NCBI GenBank assembly: GCA_040005095.1
Contig: JBDTZN010000015.1
Location: 1 to 34,293 of the forward strand
From: UBA5186 sp040005095
GTDB taxonomy: Bacteria; Actinomycetota; Thermoleophilia; Gaiellales; Gaiellaceae
Direction of reading: 5' to 3'
DNA length: 34,293 nucleotides
The notes beneath the pieces were generated by a model. The model ran no database searches, was not told where the DNA came from, and was given only the letters and a program-made list of their open reading frames with translations. Every line of letters starts with the position of its first letter. Positions within the stretch are counted from its first letter, which is position 1. This document shows, one piece after another, positions 1-7,116 of the stretch. Position numbers and translations under genes: made by a program.

Positions 1-796
1 CGGGATCGGACGCGCGCATCGACTTGATGAACGCCGAGGTGAAGTCGTAGTGCTGATCGCCGCCCTTGTCGTAGACGAGCGGTCGCTTGCGGGCCGCGTC
101 CTCGACGTGCGCTGCGCCGAGCGGCTCCTTCGCCCCCTGCGCCGTCTGCGTCGCGAGCTCGAGGATGTTGTGCGCGCTGCGGGCGTCTCCGCCCGCGTGC
201 GTCGCGATCGACGCGACCAGCTCCTCAGAGACCTCGACGCCGAGCTCGGCTGCTCCGCGGCGTACGAGCTGCTGCAGGTCATCTTCCGACAGCGGCTCGA
301 GCTCGTAGACCTGCGAGCGCGAGAGGAGTGCCGCATTGACCTCGAAATACGGGTTCTCGGTCGTGGCGCCGATCAGCGTCACGAGTCCCTCCTCGACCGC
401 CGGCAGGAGCGCGTCCTGCTGCGCCTTGTTGAAGCGGTGGATCTCGTCGAGGAACAGGATCGTGCGCTGTCCCTGCATCCCGAGCCGCTCTCGCGCGCGC
501 GTGAGTACCTCGCGTACGTCCTTGACCGTCGCCGACACCGCGGAGAGCTCCTCGAACTCGGCGCCCGTCGCGCCGGCGACGATTCGCGCCAGCGTCGTCT
601 TGCCGGTGCCGGGCGGGCCGTAGAAGATCGCGGAGCCCATCCGATCCTCTTCGATCGCGAGCCGCAGCGCCGAGCCGGACCCGAGCACGTGCTGCTGGCC
701 GATGAACTCGTCGAGCGTCGCCGGCCGCAGGCGCAGCGCAAGCGGGGCCACGGTCGAGCCACGCTGGCGAGCCGCGTCGGAGAAGAGGTCGCTCAT
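1..796 (-). CDS. rarA: Replication-associated recombination protein A (RarA/MgsA AAA+ ATPase), 3' end outside window
   Basis: This is a clamp-loader-like AAA+ ATPase that acts at stalled replication forks (known for the RarA/MgsA family). The gene reads leftward from an ATG at 796-794 and about 265 residues are visible; family members are usually around 430, so the C-terminal helical and tetramerisation part lies off the left edge. Visible: an N-terminal MSDLFSDAARQRG-type start, LRPATLDEFIGQQHVLG, Walker A GPPGTGKTT, Walker B LFLDEIHRFNK, sensor 1 LIGATTENPYFEV, and KRPLVYDKGGDQHYD at the start of the C-terminal region. An AGGAG lies 14 nt upstream of the ATG. It is divergent from the VOC gene with only 22 bp between the start codons. 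The frame is unambiguous from the motifs. Confidence 0.93.
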   Translation of the reverse strand, partial: MSDLFSDAARQRGSTVAPLALRLRPATLDEFIGQQHVLGSGSALRLAIEEDRMGSAIFYGPPGTGKTTLARIVAGATGAEFEELSAVSATVKDVREVLTRARERLGMQGQRTILFLDEIHRFNKAQQDALLPAVEEGLVTLIGATTENPYFEVNAALLSRSQVYELEPLSEDDLQQLVRRGAAELGVEVSEELVASIATHAGGDARSAHNILELATQTAQGAKEPLGAAHVEDAARKRPLVYDKGGDQHYDFTSAFIKSMRASDP

Positions 797-798
797 CT

Positions 799-817
799 GC
801 AGGAAGTATTCTCCTGC
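799..817. promoter_or_regulatory. Inverted repeat and -10 candidate between rarA and the VOC gene
   Basis: GCAGGA (799-804) and TCCTGC (812-817) are exact inverted arms around a 7-nt AT-richer core. The core region contains TATTCT (807-812), which fits a -10 box ending 6 nt before the GTG start of the VOC gene at 819. The same arms supply AGGA-type sequences on both strands. The site could be a shared promoter/operator for the divergent pair; this is inference from spacing only. Confidence 0.35.
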
Positions 818-818
818 C

Positions 819-1187
819 GTGGCGACCAACACCACAGCGCTCGTCTCGCGGGTCAGCGTCGTCTACGTGTACGTGAGTGACATCGAGCGCTCGATCGGCT
901 TCTATCGGGACATTCTCGGTATCCCGTTGGAGGGCGACGAGCACTGGGTCGAGGCGACGCTCGGCGGCACGCGGTTCGCGCTTCACGCAACCCACGAGGG
1001 GATCGGCAAGCTCTCGTCAGGGACGATCCATGTCAGCCTCGAGGTGGCCGACGCGGACGCCGCGGCCGAGCGACTGCGCGAGGCGGGGATCGAGGTCCAG
1101 CAGTCGATGCGCGATGAATGGGGCACCGCGCTGGAGGTCGTCGACCCGGACGGCTACCGCATCTACCTCTTCCAGCCGCCCGCGTAA
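819..1187 (+). CDS. VOC superfamily (glyoxalase/bleomycin-resistance-type) protein
   Basis: A 122-residue vicinal-oxygen-chelate protein with the two beta-alpha-beta-beta-beta modules of the fold: VSVVYVYVSDIERSIGFYRDIL at the N-terminus and GTIHVSLEVADADAAAERLREAG in the second module, ending with the typical VVDPDGYRIYLFQ. The substrate cannot be read from the sequence; such proteins include lyases, dioxygenases and drug-binding proteins. The frame is open further upstream to 702, but that part is antisense to rarA, so I chose the GTG at 819. A TATTCT box sits 6 nt upstream. The stop codon overlaps the start of the next gene (TAATG), so it is probably co-transcribed with the tryptophan dioxygenase-like gene. 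Confidence 0.85.
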   Translation: MATNTTALVSRVSVVYVYVSDIERSIGFYRDILGIPLEGDEHWVEATLGGTRFALHATHEGIGKLSSGTIHVSLEVADADAAAERLREAGIEVQQSMRDEWGTALEVVDPDGYRIYLFQPPA

Positions 1188-1903
1188 TGGCCACCGAAAC
1201 CGACGGGGACTTCTCCGAGCCGATCCTGCCGGGCTCCGCGCCCAGCGATTACGAGCGCTACCTCAACACCGAGGAGCTGCTCTCGCTGCAGAAGAAGCCG
1301 GAGGAGCGCGTCCATCGCGACGAGCTGCTCTTCCAGACCGTCCACCAATCGTCGGAGCTCTGGCTGCAGCTCGCGTGGAGCGAGATCGAGGGCGCGACGG
1401 AGCTCGTCCAGGACGGCGAGATCAACGGGGCGCTCCGCCTGCTGGGACGCTCGCACCTGTGCATGCAGTACGCGACCACGGCGCTCGACATGCTCGAGCA
1501 GATGTCGCCCTGGGAGTACCAGGAGATCCGCCGCGTGCTCGGGCACGGCAGCGGCTTCGACTCGCCGGGGTTCCGGCAGATCCGCCGCGTGTCCCCGCTG
1601 CTCGGCCAGGCCTTCTGGAAGGCGCGGGAGACGGCGGGACTCTCGCTGCTCGAGGTCTACACGCGCGGGCGTGAGCATGAGGAGGTCTACCAGCTCGCCG
1701 AGGCGCTGATCGAGTGGGACGAGCGCGTGACGCTCTGGCGGATCCGTCACTACAAGGTCGTCGCGCGGATCATCGGCGACCAGGTCGTCGGCACCCAGGG
1801 GACGCCGGTGGAGGTGCTCGGCCGGCTCATCCACAAGAGCTTCTACCCGGAGCTTTGGCAGGTTCGGAACGAGTTGACCGCGCTGGCGCAGGAGTCGGAC
1901 TGA
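1187..1903 (+). CDS. Tryptophan 2,3-dioxygenase family heme protein
   Basis: Tryptophan 2,3-dioxygenases are cytosolic tetrameric heme enzymes that cleave the indole ring of L-tryptophan to N-formylkynurenine. This 238-residue protein keeps the family landmarks in order: DYERYLNTEELLSLQ (21-35), DELLFQTVHQSSELW (45-59) with distal His53, MSPWEYQEIRRVL (106-118) with an Arg at the carboxylate-binding position, GSGFDSPGFRQI, WRIRHYKVVARIIG (184-197) with axial His188, and GTQGT around Thr203, then FYPELWQVRNEL. It is somewhat shorter than well-studied enzymes, and the usual GTGGS loop reads GTQGT, so a related indole substrate is possible. The start is the ATG overlapping the VOC stop. The methyltransferase follows with a 4-base overlap. 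No kynureninase or formamidase is adjacent. Confidence 0.85.
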   Translation: MATETDGDFSEPILPGSAPSDYERYLNTEELLSLQKKPEERVHRDELLFQTVHQSSELWLQLAWSEIEGATELVQDGEINGALRLLGRSHLCMQYATTALDMLEQMSPWEYQEIRRVLGHGSGFDSPGFRQIRRVSPLLGQAFWKARETAGLSLLEVYTRGREHEEVYQLAEALIEWDERVTLWRIRHYKVVARIIGDQVVGTQGTPVEVLGRLIHKSFYPELWQVRNELTALAQESD

Positions 1904-2655
1904 GCGCCGACGCCGCAGAGCTCTGGGGCTCAGGGGAGTACGAGGAGATTGCGCAGCGGTTTGCGCCGATCCACGACGAGATCGTCGCGCGGCTCGAGCC
2001 CGGGCCGGGCGTGCGGTGGCTGGACGTCGCGACCGGGACCGGGGAGGTCGCGCTCCGCGCTGCGCGGGCCGGGGCCGATGTCAGCGGAATCGACATTGCG
2101 CCGGCGATGATCGACGCCGCCCGGGCCAAGGATGCCGGCGGCTCCATCGACTTCGAAGTCGGCGACGCGCAAGCCCTTCCGTACGAGGACGCGTCGTTCG
2201 ACGCTGTGTCGTCGGTGTTCGGCGTCATCTTCGCGCCGGATCACCGCGCGACGGCGGGCGAGCTTGCCCGCGTCGGACGGGGTCGGCTCGGGCTTACGAC
2301 GTGGCGGCCGAACCCCGGGCTCGGCGAGCTCTTCGAGCGCTTTGAGGTGGACCCACCCGAGGGCCGCGAGCCGTTTCGGTGGGGGCGCGAGGAGTACCTG
2401 GACGAACTGCTCGGTGCCGCCTACGACCTGACGATCGAGCGCGGGACCTGGTTCATTGAGGGCGCGTCCGGCGAGGAGGTCTGGAAGTTCTGGTCCCGGT
2501 CTGCGCCGCCATTCAAGGCCATGGTGGCCCAGATGAACGACGAGACCCGCGAGGCCTTCCACCAGGCGTACGTCGAGTACTGCGAGAGCTTCCCGGCCGG
2601 CGGCGGGGTCGCAGTGCCGCGCGAGTACCTGCTCGTCCTCGGGGAGCGGCGCTAG
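1900..2655 (+). CDS. Class I SAM-dependent methyltransferase, apparent CTG start
   Basis: A 251-residue class I methyltransferase. SAM-binding motif I is visible as WLDVATGTGEVALRAARAGADVSG, followed by GIDIAPAMIDAARAK (motif II acidic residue) and DAQALPYEDASFDAVSSVFG (motif III/IV region), as in UbiE/Methyltransf_11 proteins. The substrate is unknown. Start choice: there is no ATG, GTG or TTG in frame between the preceding gene's last codons and the conserved LWGSGEYEEIAQRF region. A CTG at 1900 overlaps the upstream stop (CTGA) and has AGGAG at 1890-1894 with a 5-nt spacer, so CTG initiation is the simplest reading. The next in-frame GTG would delete part of the SAM fold. The stop overlaps the next gene's GTG (TAGTG). 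Co-transcription with the tryptophan dioxygenase-like gene suggests, but does not prove, related substrates. Confidence 0.82.
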   Translation: MSADAAELWGSGEYEEIAQRFAPIHDEIVARLEPGPGVRWLDVATGTGEVALRAARAGADVSGIDIAPAMIDAARAKDAGGSIDFEVGDAQALPYEDASFDAVSSVFGVIFAPDHRATAGELARVGRGRLGLTTWRPNPGLGELFERFEVDPPEGREPFRWGREEYLDELLGAAYDLTIERGTWFIEGASGEEVWKFWSRSAPPFKAMVAQMNDETREAFHQAYVEYCESFPAGGGVAVPREYLLVLGERR

Positions 2656-3965
2656 TGGCGACGGTCTCCCTCCGCGACGAGGTCGCCGATCTCCTCCAGC
2701 GGCTGATCCGGCTCGACACAGTCAATCCGCCCGGCAACGAGACGCGCGCCGCGGAGCTGCTGCGCGAGTACCTCCAATCGAACGGGGTCGCGTGCGAGCT
2801 GTACGCGAAGGTGCCCGAGCGGACGAATCTCGTCGCCCGGATCCCGGGCAACGGCAAGGGGCCGCGGCTGGCTTTCCTGTCGCATACCGACACCGTGGCC
2901 GCGGACACCGCAGAGTGGGACGCCGATCCGTGGTCGGGCGAGCTTCGCGACGGTGAGATCTGGGGCCGCGGCGCGCTCGACATGAAAGGGGAGGTGGCCG
3001 CCAGCGCGGTCGCGATGGCCTCGCTCGCGCGCGAGGGGTTCGAGCCAGAAGGCGACCTGATCTTCGTCGCCGCAGCCGACGAGGAGGTCGGCCAGGGCTT
3101 CGGGCTCCAGTGGCTCGTCAAGGAGCATCCGGAGGCGGTGCGGGCCGAGTATTCCGTCAACGAGGGCGCGGGCGACCGGCTCGAGCTTGGCGGCCGTCCG
3201 TTCTACCTCTGCGCGACCGCCGAGAAGATGTCGTCGCCGTTCAAGCTCGTGGTGCGTGGTCGCAGCGGCCACGCGTCGATGCCTGGCATCGCCGACAACG
3301 CGCTCGTGAAGGCTGCGCCGCTGATCGAGCGGCTCGGCGCGTACAAGCCCAAGCCGAGGCTGGAGCCCGAGATCGAAGCGCTCGTGCGCACGCTCACGGG
3401 CGGCGAGGCGCCCGCGGCCGAGGAGATCGTTCCGCTTGCGAGCGCGATCCACCCGCTGCTCGGCGCGTTCGTCGAACCGCTGCTCGCCCTGACCTTCTCG
3501 CCGACGCAGATCTCCGCCTCGCAGACGCGAAACGTGATCCCGGCCGTCTGCGAGGTCACGGTCGACTGCCGGCTGATTCCCGATCAGTCGCAGGACGAGG
3601 CGGAGACGATCGTGCGCGAGGCCCTGGGGGACGGCGAGTACGAGCTCGAATGGATTGACGGACGCGGCGGCACCCGCTCGCCCCTGGACACGCCGCTCTT
3701 CGCTGCCGTGGATGAGTTCGTCCAGTCGATCGAGCCCGAGGCCCGCGCGGTCCCGGTGATCGTCGCCGGGTTTACGGACAGTCACTGGATGCGCGAGGCG
3801 TTCGGGACGGTCGCGTACGGCTTCTTCCCATCGAAGGCGATGGATCCGGAAACCGCGGCGCTCCTCATCCACTCCGCGAACGAGCGCGTCCCGGTCGAGG
3901 ATCTGGAACTCGGAGTCGAGTTCCTCCGCCACGTCGCACGGGTGATTGGCGGAATTCGACTCTGA
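2655..3965 (+). CDS. M20 family metallopeptidase (ArgE/DapE/CPG2-like)
   Basis: A 436-residue di-zinc amidohydrolase of the M20 family, which includes acetylornithine deacetylase, succinyl-diaminopimelate desuccinylase and carboxypeptidases. Metal-site residues are visible: LSHTDTV with His77 and Asp79, GRGALDMKG with bridging Asp109, ADEEVG with catalytic Glu143 and metal Glu144, SVNEGAG, and a late HSANERV His. The dimerisation domain begins near SPFKLVVRGRSGHASMPG (about 215-235). The GTG start overlaps the methyltransferase stop. The substrate cannot be assigned; the sequence around GHASMPGIADNA is typical of broad-specificity M20 peptidases rather than DapE. Length is normal for the family. 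Confidence 0.9.
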   Translation: MATVSLRDEVADLLQRLIRLDTVNPPGNETRAAELLREYLQSNGVACELYAKVPERTNLVARIPGNGKGPRLAFLSHTDTVAADTAEWDADPWSGELRDGEIWGRGALDMKGEVAASAVAMASLAREGFEPEGDLIFVAAADEEVGQGFGLQWLVKEHPEAVRAEYSVNEGAGDRLELGGRPFYLCATAEKMSSPFKLVVRGRSGHASMPGIADNALVKAAPLIERLGAYKPKPRLEPEIEALVRTLTGGEAPAAEEIVPLASAIHPLLGAFVEPLLALTFSPTQISASQTRNVIPAVCEVTVDCRLIPDQSQDEAETIVREALGDGEYELEWIDGRGGTRSPLDTPLFAAVDEFVQSIEPEARAVPVIVAGFTDSHWMREAFGTVAYGFFPSKAMDPETAALLIHSANERVPVEDLELGVEFLRHVARVIGGIRL

Positions 3966-3970
3966 GTCGA

Positions 3971-3976
3971 TAACCT
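3971..3976 (+). promoter_or_regulatory. -10 box candidate (TAACCT), probably leaderless transcript
   Basis: TAACCT lies in the 18-nt gap after the M20 gene and ends 7 nt before the ATG at 3984. Transcription would start at or within a base or two of the start codon. The only GGAG abuts the ATG directly and could not work as a normal ribosome-binding site. Several other genes in this window share this arrangement. Confidence 0.4.
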
Positions 3977-3983
3977 CCTGGAG

Positions 3984-4775
3984 ATGGCTCACGAGGAGAA
4001 GATCCGGCTCGGCGGGATGGCATTGCCGAACGGCGTGCTCGTGCATGGGCCGACTGCGTGGGCGTGCGCGGTGCGCCTGCCGGACGGGCGCCTGAAGGTC
4101 GTTGCCGAGCGCAAGAACCTGCGCGCGGCGAGCGTCCGGCTGCCGGTTTTGCGCGGCGCCGCCAAGATCTTCGAGGCGATCGCGCTGCTCCCCCGCGTGC
4201 GGCGCGCCGTACCGGAGGCCCGGCTTCCGTTCGAGCGGCCCTCCGTCGCCGCCTCGATGATCGCAAGCGCGGTCGTCGTTCGGGTCGTGCGCGACTCGAA
4301 ACGCCTCGGGCCGACGGCTCGCGAGCTCGTGAGCGGGCTGCTCTCGGTCGCTCCCGCCGCGCTCGCGCTGCGCGGAGGCGACCTGGCCGCCTACCACGGG
4401 GCAGAGCACGTCTCGATCGGGACCTATGAGCACGGCGAGCCGCGCGAGAAGGAGCACGAGCGGTGCGGCTCTCACCTCGTCGGCCCGATCCTCGCCACCA
4501 CCGCAGTCGGGAACGCGATCGCGTCAAAGGCGCCCGCGCACCTCCGTGGCCCCGCGCGGCTGGCCTCGTCCGTCGGAGCCCTCGGCGCGGCGGCGGAGAT
4601 CTTCTCCTGGATGGTGCGCAACCCCGACCACGGGCTCTCGAAGGCGCTCGCCCGCCCCGGCCACGAGCTGCAGCACCGCTTCGCGACCGCGGAGCCTTCA
4701 CCCGAGCAGCTCGAAGTGGCGAACGCCGCCCTCGAGGCGTGCCTTGACTTGGAACGCGGGGCCGGACATCCGTGA
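3984..4775 (+). CDS. DUF1385 family protein
   Basis: A 263-residue member of the DUF1385 family (related to Bacillus YqhQ), whose role is not established. Family landmarks: RLGGMALPNGVLVHGPTAWA near the N-terminus (equivalent of GGQAVMEGVMMRG), a hydrophobic stretch at about 85-130, YHGAEHVSIGTYEHGE with HERCGSHLVG (equivalent of YHGAEHK and CGTS), and a second hydrophobic segment around GPILATTAVGNAIA. The conserved His, Glu and Cys look like a metal- or catalytic-type centre, but that is inference. It has its own candidate -10 box and is followed after two bases by the interspersed hairpin element (copy A). Confidence 0.82.
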   Translation: MAHEEKIRLGGMALPNGVLVHGPTAWACAVRLPDGRLKVVAERKNLRAASVRLPVLRGAAKIFEAIALLPRVRRAVPEARLPFERPSVAASMIASAVVVRVVRDSKRLGPTARELVSGLLSVAPAALALRGGDLAAYHGAEHVSIGTYEHGEPREKEHERCGSHLVGPILATTAVGNAIASKAPAHLRGPARLASSVGALGAAAEIFSWMVRNPDHGLSKALARPGHELQHRFATAEPSPEQLEVANAALEACLDLERGAGHP

Positions 4776-4776
4776 A

Positions 4777-4850
4777 CGGGTCGACCGGTCGTTTCAGACG
4801 GAGCCCCGGCAAAGCCGGGACTCCTGAGGACGGCACCGCAAGCGGTGCCT
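4777..4850 (+). repeat. Interspersed hairpin element, copy A
   Basis: The left 26 bases (4777-4802) are identical to 26128-26153. The right 20 bases (4831-4850) are identical to 26244-26263. The left module contains the palindromes GGTCGACC and CGACCGGTCG. The middle holds a CCCGGC-AAA-GCCGGG stem (about 4804-4819). The right module is a perfect hairpin, GGCACCG-CAAG-CGGTGCC (4832-4849). The two copies differ in the number of hairpins in the middle (one here, two or more in copy B). It fills the gap between the DUF1385 stop and the next gene, whose GTG start lies in the last hairpin arm. This resembles REP/BIME-type elements; the family is unidentified. Confidence 0.75.
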
Positions 4851-5936
4851 AGCACCGAAACTGAGACCAGGCGGCGCCTGCCGCCGGAAATCTTCGACCT
4901 TCCCGTCGAGAAGATGCGGAAGGGCTACTACACCGACGCGTACTTCAACCACGCCCGCGAGACCCTGCTGGCCGACGAGCGCCGGCCGCGCGTGCTCATG
5001 CAGGTCTTCCAGCGCAACCGCGCCTACCTCGGCGGGATGGACGAGGCGATCGCGATCCTCAAGCTCTGCTCCCAGGAGGGCTTCGACGGCCTGACCGTCC
5101 ACGCGCTCTACGACGGCGACACAGTCGAGCCGTGGGAGACGGTGATGACGATCGAAGGCGACTACACGAACTTCGCCCACCTGGAGACGCTGTACCTCGG
5201 CACGCTCTCGCGACGCACGCTGATCACCACGAACGTCGTCCGCGTGCTCGAAGCAGCGCGCGGCAAGCCGATCATCTTCATGCCCGCGCGCCACGACCAC
5301 CATCGCGTCCAGACCGGGGACGGCTACGCGGCGTACGTCGCCGGCCGGATCGTCGGCGCGCCGATCGGCGTGACCACGGACGAGCAGGCGTCGTGGTGGG
5401 GAGGCCAGGGCGTCGGGACGGTGCCGCACGCGCTCATCTCCGCGTACGGCGGCAACACGGTGCTCGCCGCGACGAAGTTCGCCGCGTGGGCGCCGGCGGA
5501 GCTGAACGTCGTCGTGCTCGTCGACTTCGAGAACGATTCGGTGCGCACGGCACTCGAGGTTGCGCGGGCTCTGGGGCCGCGCCTCTGGGGCGTGCGGCTC
5601 GACACCTCGGGCCAGCTGGTCGATCGCTCACTCTGGAACGAGATGGGCGACTTCGACCCGCGCGGCGTCAACGAGCGGCTGGTGTGGAAGGTGCGCGAGG
5701 CACTCGACCGCGACGGCTTCGAGGAGGTTCGAATCGTCGTGTCCGGCGGTTTTACGGCGGAGCGCATCGACGCGTTCGAGTCGACCGACGTCCCGGTGGA
5801 CGCTTACGGCGTCGGCTCGTCGCTGATCCGCGGCTCGAACGACTTCACCGGCGACGTCGTTCTGAGCGACGGCCGTCCGTCGGCGAAGGCCGGGCGGCGG
5901 ATCCGTCCCAACCCGCGCCTGGAGCTCGTCGAATAG
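4845..5936 (+). CDS. pncB: Nicotinate phosphoribosyltransferase
   Basis: The enzyme converts nicotinate and PRPP to nicotinate mononucleotide, the entry step of NAD salvage. The 363-residue protein shows the family signatures: FDLPVEKMRKGYYTDAYF (about 18-35) near the N-terminus, IIFMPARHDHHRVQTGDGYAAY, GVTTDEQASWWGGQGVGTVPHALI, LVDFENDSVRTALEVA, LWGVRLDTSGQ and the phosphate-binding SGGFTAERIDAF, then DAYGVGSSL. It belongs to the shorter NAPRTase-like group. The start chosen is the GTG at 4845, which is inside the hairpin of the interspersed element; the first ATG (4914) would cut off conserved sequence. No clear ribosome site precedes it (GAGGA is 14 nt away). A nicotinamidase-like gene two genes downstream supports the salvage role. 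Confidence 0.88.
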   Translation: MPSTETETRRRLPPEIFDLPVEKMRKGYYTDAYFNHARETLLADERRPRVLMQVFQRNRAYLGGMDEAIAILKLCSQEGFDGLTVHALYDGDTVEPWETVMTIEGDYTNFAHLETLYLGTLSRRTLITTNVVRVLEAARGKPIIFMPARHDHHRVQTGDGYAAYVAGRIVGAPIGVTTDEQASWWGGQGVGTVPHALISAYGGNTVLAATKFAAWAPAELNVVVLVDFENDSVRTALEVARALGPRLWGVRLDTSGQLVDRSLWNEMGDFDPRGVNERLVWKVREALDRDGFEEVRIVVSGGFTAERIDAFESTDVPVDAYGVGSSLIRGSNDFTGDVVLSDGRPSAKAGRRIRPNPRLELVE

Positions 5937-5953
5937 CTCTGGAGATCCATCCG

Positions 5954-6478
5954 GTGACGAACGAACGGTGGGCAGACCTCGCCGATCTGTTCGAACGGAA
6001 AGGACCACGCGGCGGGACTCCGATGACCGCTGGCTGCTGGTGCATGTGGTGGCGTAAGCGGACGGGCGACCCCGCGAAGAACAAGCGGAACATGCGCGGA
6101 ATCGTGCGCGCCGATCGGGAGCCGGGCCTGCTCGCCTACGAGGACGGCGTGCCGGTGGGCTGGGTCTCGATCGCGCCGCGCGAGGAGTTCGGGCAGCTCC
6201 TGACTTCCCGCCAGTACAAGCCTCGGGACACGGACGGAGGTGTCTACGCGCTCGTCTGCTTCTACATCGACCCGCGCGCGAAGCGGCAGGGCGTCCAGGG
6301 CGCGCTGCTCGACGCCGCGGTGGCGCACGCGAAGCGCAAGGGCGCACGCGCGGTGGAGGCGTACGCGCATACGAGCGATCCGCGCGACTACATGGGCACC
6401 GTCGAGCTGTTCGAGCAGGCGGGCTTCAAGCCCGTGCGCGAGTCGGGCAAGCGGACGATCATGCGGTGCGAGCCGTGA
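5954..6478 (+). CDS. GNAT family N-acetyltransferase
   Basis: A 174-residue GNAT protein. The acetyl-CoA site is visible as CFYIDPRAKRQGVQGALLDAAVAHA with an RQGVQGA pyrophosphate loop. GLLAYEDGVPVGWVSIAPRE forms the preceding beta strands and TVELFEQAGFKPV the C-terminal motif B. The N-terminus carries a GCWCMWWRKR segment typical of one GNAT subgroup. The acceptor is unknown. The GTG at 5954 has GGAG at 5941-5944 with a 9-nt spacer; a CTG at 5939 would add EIHPV, which looks family-like, so the true start may be slightly upstream. It sits between two NAD-salvage genes, with its stop overlapping the next GTG (GTGA). Confidence 0.83.
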   Translation: MTNERWADLADLFERKGPRGGTPMTAGCWCMWWRKRTGDPAKNKRNMRGIVRADREPGLLAYEDGVPVGWVSIAPREEFGQLLTSRQYKPRDTDGGVYALVCFYIDPRAKRQGVQGALLDAAVAHAKRKGARAVEAYAHTSDPRDYMGTVELFEQAGFKPVRESGKRTIMRCEP

Positions 6479-7101
6479 CCCGTCGGATCCTTTGGGACGT
6501 CGATACGCAGGTCGACTTCATGCTGCCGGACGGGAAGCTCTACGTCCCCGGCGCCGAGGAGACCGCGCCGGCGATGAAGCGGCTGGTCGACGCGGCGCGG
6601 GCGGCCGGGATCCCGCACGTCGCGTCGGCGGACGACCACGAGCTGACCGATCCAGAGATCGTCGACGACCCGGACTTGACCAACACGTTCCCGGCTCACT
6701 GCCTGCGCGGCACGCGCGGCGCCGAGAGGATTCCCGAGACGCAGCAGGAGGATCCACTCCCGCTCGCGCTCCTGCCCTATCCGCCGGGCCTGATTCCCGG
6801 GCTGATCGAGGGCCGCCGGGAGATATTGCTGCTGAAGAAGAACTTCGACGTCTTCACGAACCCGAACACGCACGCAGTGGTGGACGCGCTCGATCCGGAG
6901 GAGATCGTGCTCTTCGGGGTCGCGACAGACGTCTGCGACGACGCCGCAATCCGGGGCTTCCTGCTGCGGGGACGCCGGGTGCGCTTCGTCGAGGACGCGG
7001 CACGGGGTCTCGACGATGAGCGCACCGCCGCGTGCCTGGCCGCTTGGCGCGAGTGCGGCGTCGATTTCACCTCGTCCGGCGAGGTCGTCAAGACCTTCTA
7101 A
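6475..7101 (+). CDS. Nicotinamidase/isochorismatase-like cysteine hydrolase
   Basis: A 208-residue cysteine hydrolase, probably a nicotinamidase giving nicotinate and ammonia. The catalytic triad of the family is visible: Asp10 in WDVDTQVDF, Lys121/122 in LLLKKNFDVF, and Cys154 in LFGVATDVCDDAAIRGFL. Possible metal ligands are Asp53, His55 and His75 (ASADDHEL, FPAHCLRGT). The GTG at 6475 overlaps the GNAT stop and gives the expected short N-terminus; a GTG at 6466 is the alternative. Its proximity to nicotinate phosphoribosyltransferase makes nicotinamide the best substrate guess, since the two reactions are consecutive, but other amides cannot be excluded from sequence. Confidence 0.82.
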   Translation: MTRRILWDVDTQVDFMLPDGKLYVPGAEETAPAMKRLVDAARAAGIPHVASADDHELTDPEIVDDPDLTNTFPAHCLRGTRGAERIPETQQEDPLPLALLPYPPGLIPGLIEGRREILLLKKNFDVFTNPNTHAVVDALDPEEIVLFGVATDVCDDAAIRGFLLRGRRVRFVEDAARGLDDERTAACLAAWRECGVDFTSSGEVVKTF

Positions 7102-7116
7102 GGCTTTCCGCGCTGC

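Noticed and set aside
2652..4475. 607-codon minus-strand frame opposite M20 and DUF1385 genes
   Set aside because: Both plus-strand genes show intact catalytic or family motifs; the opposite frame shows none.
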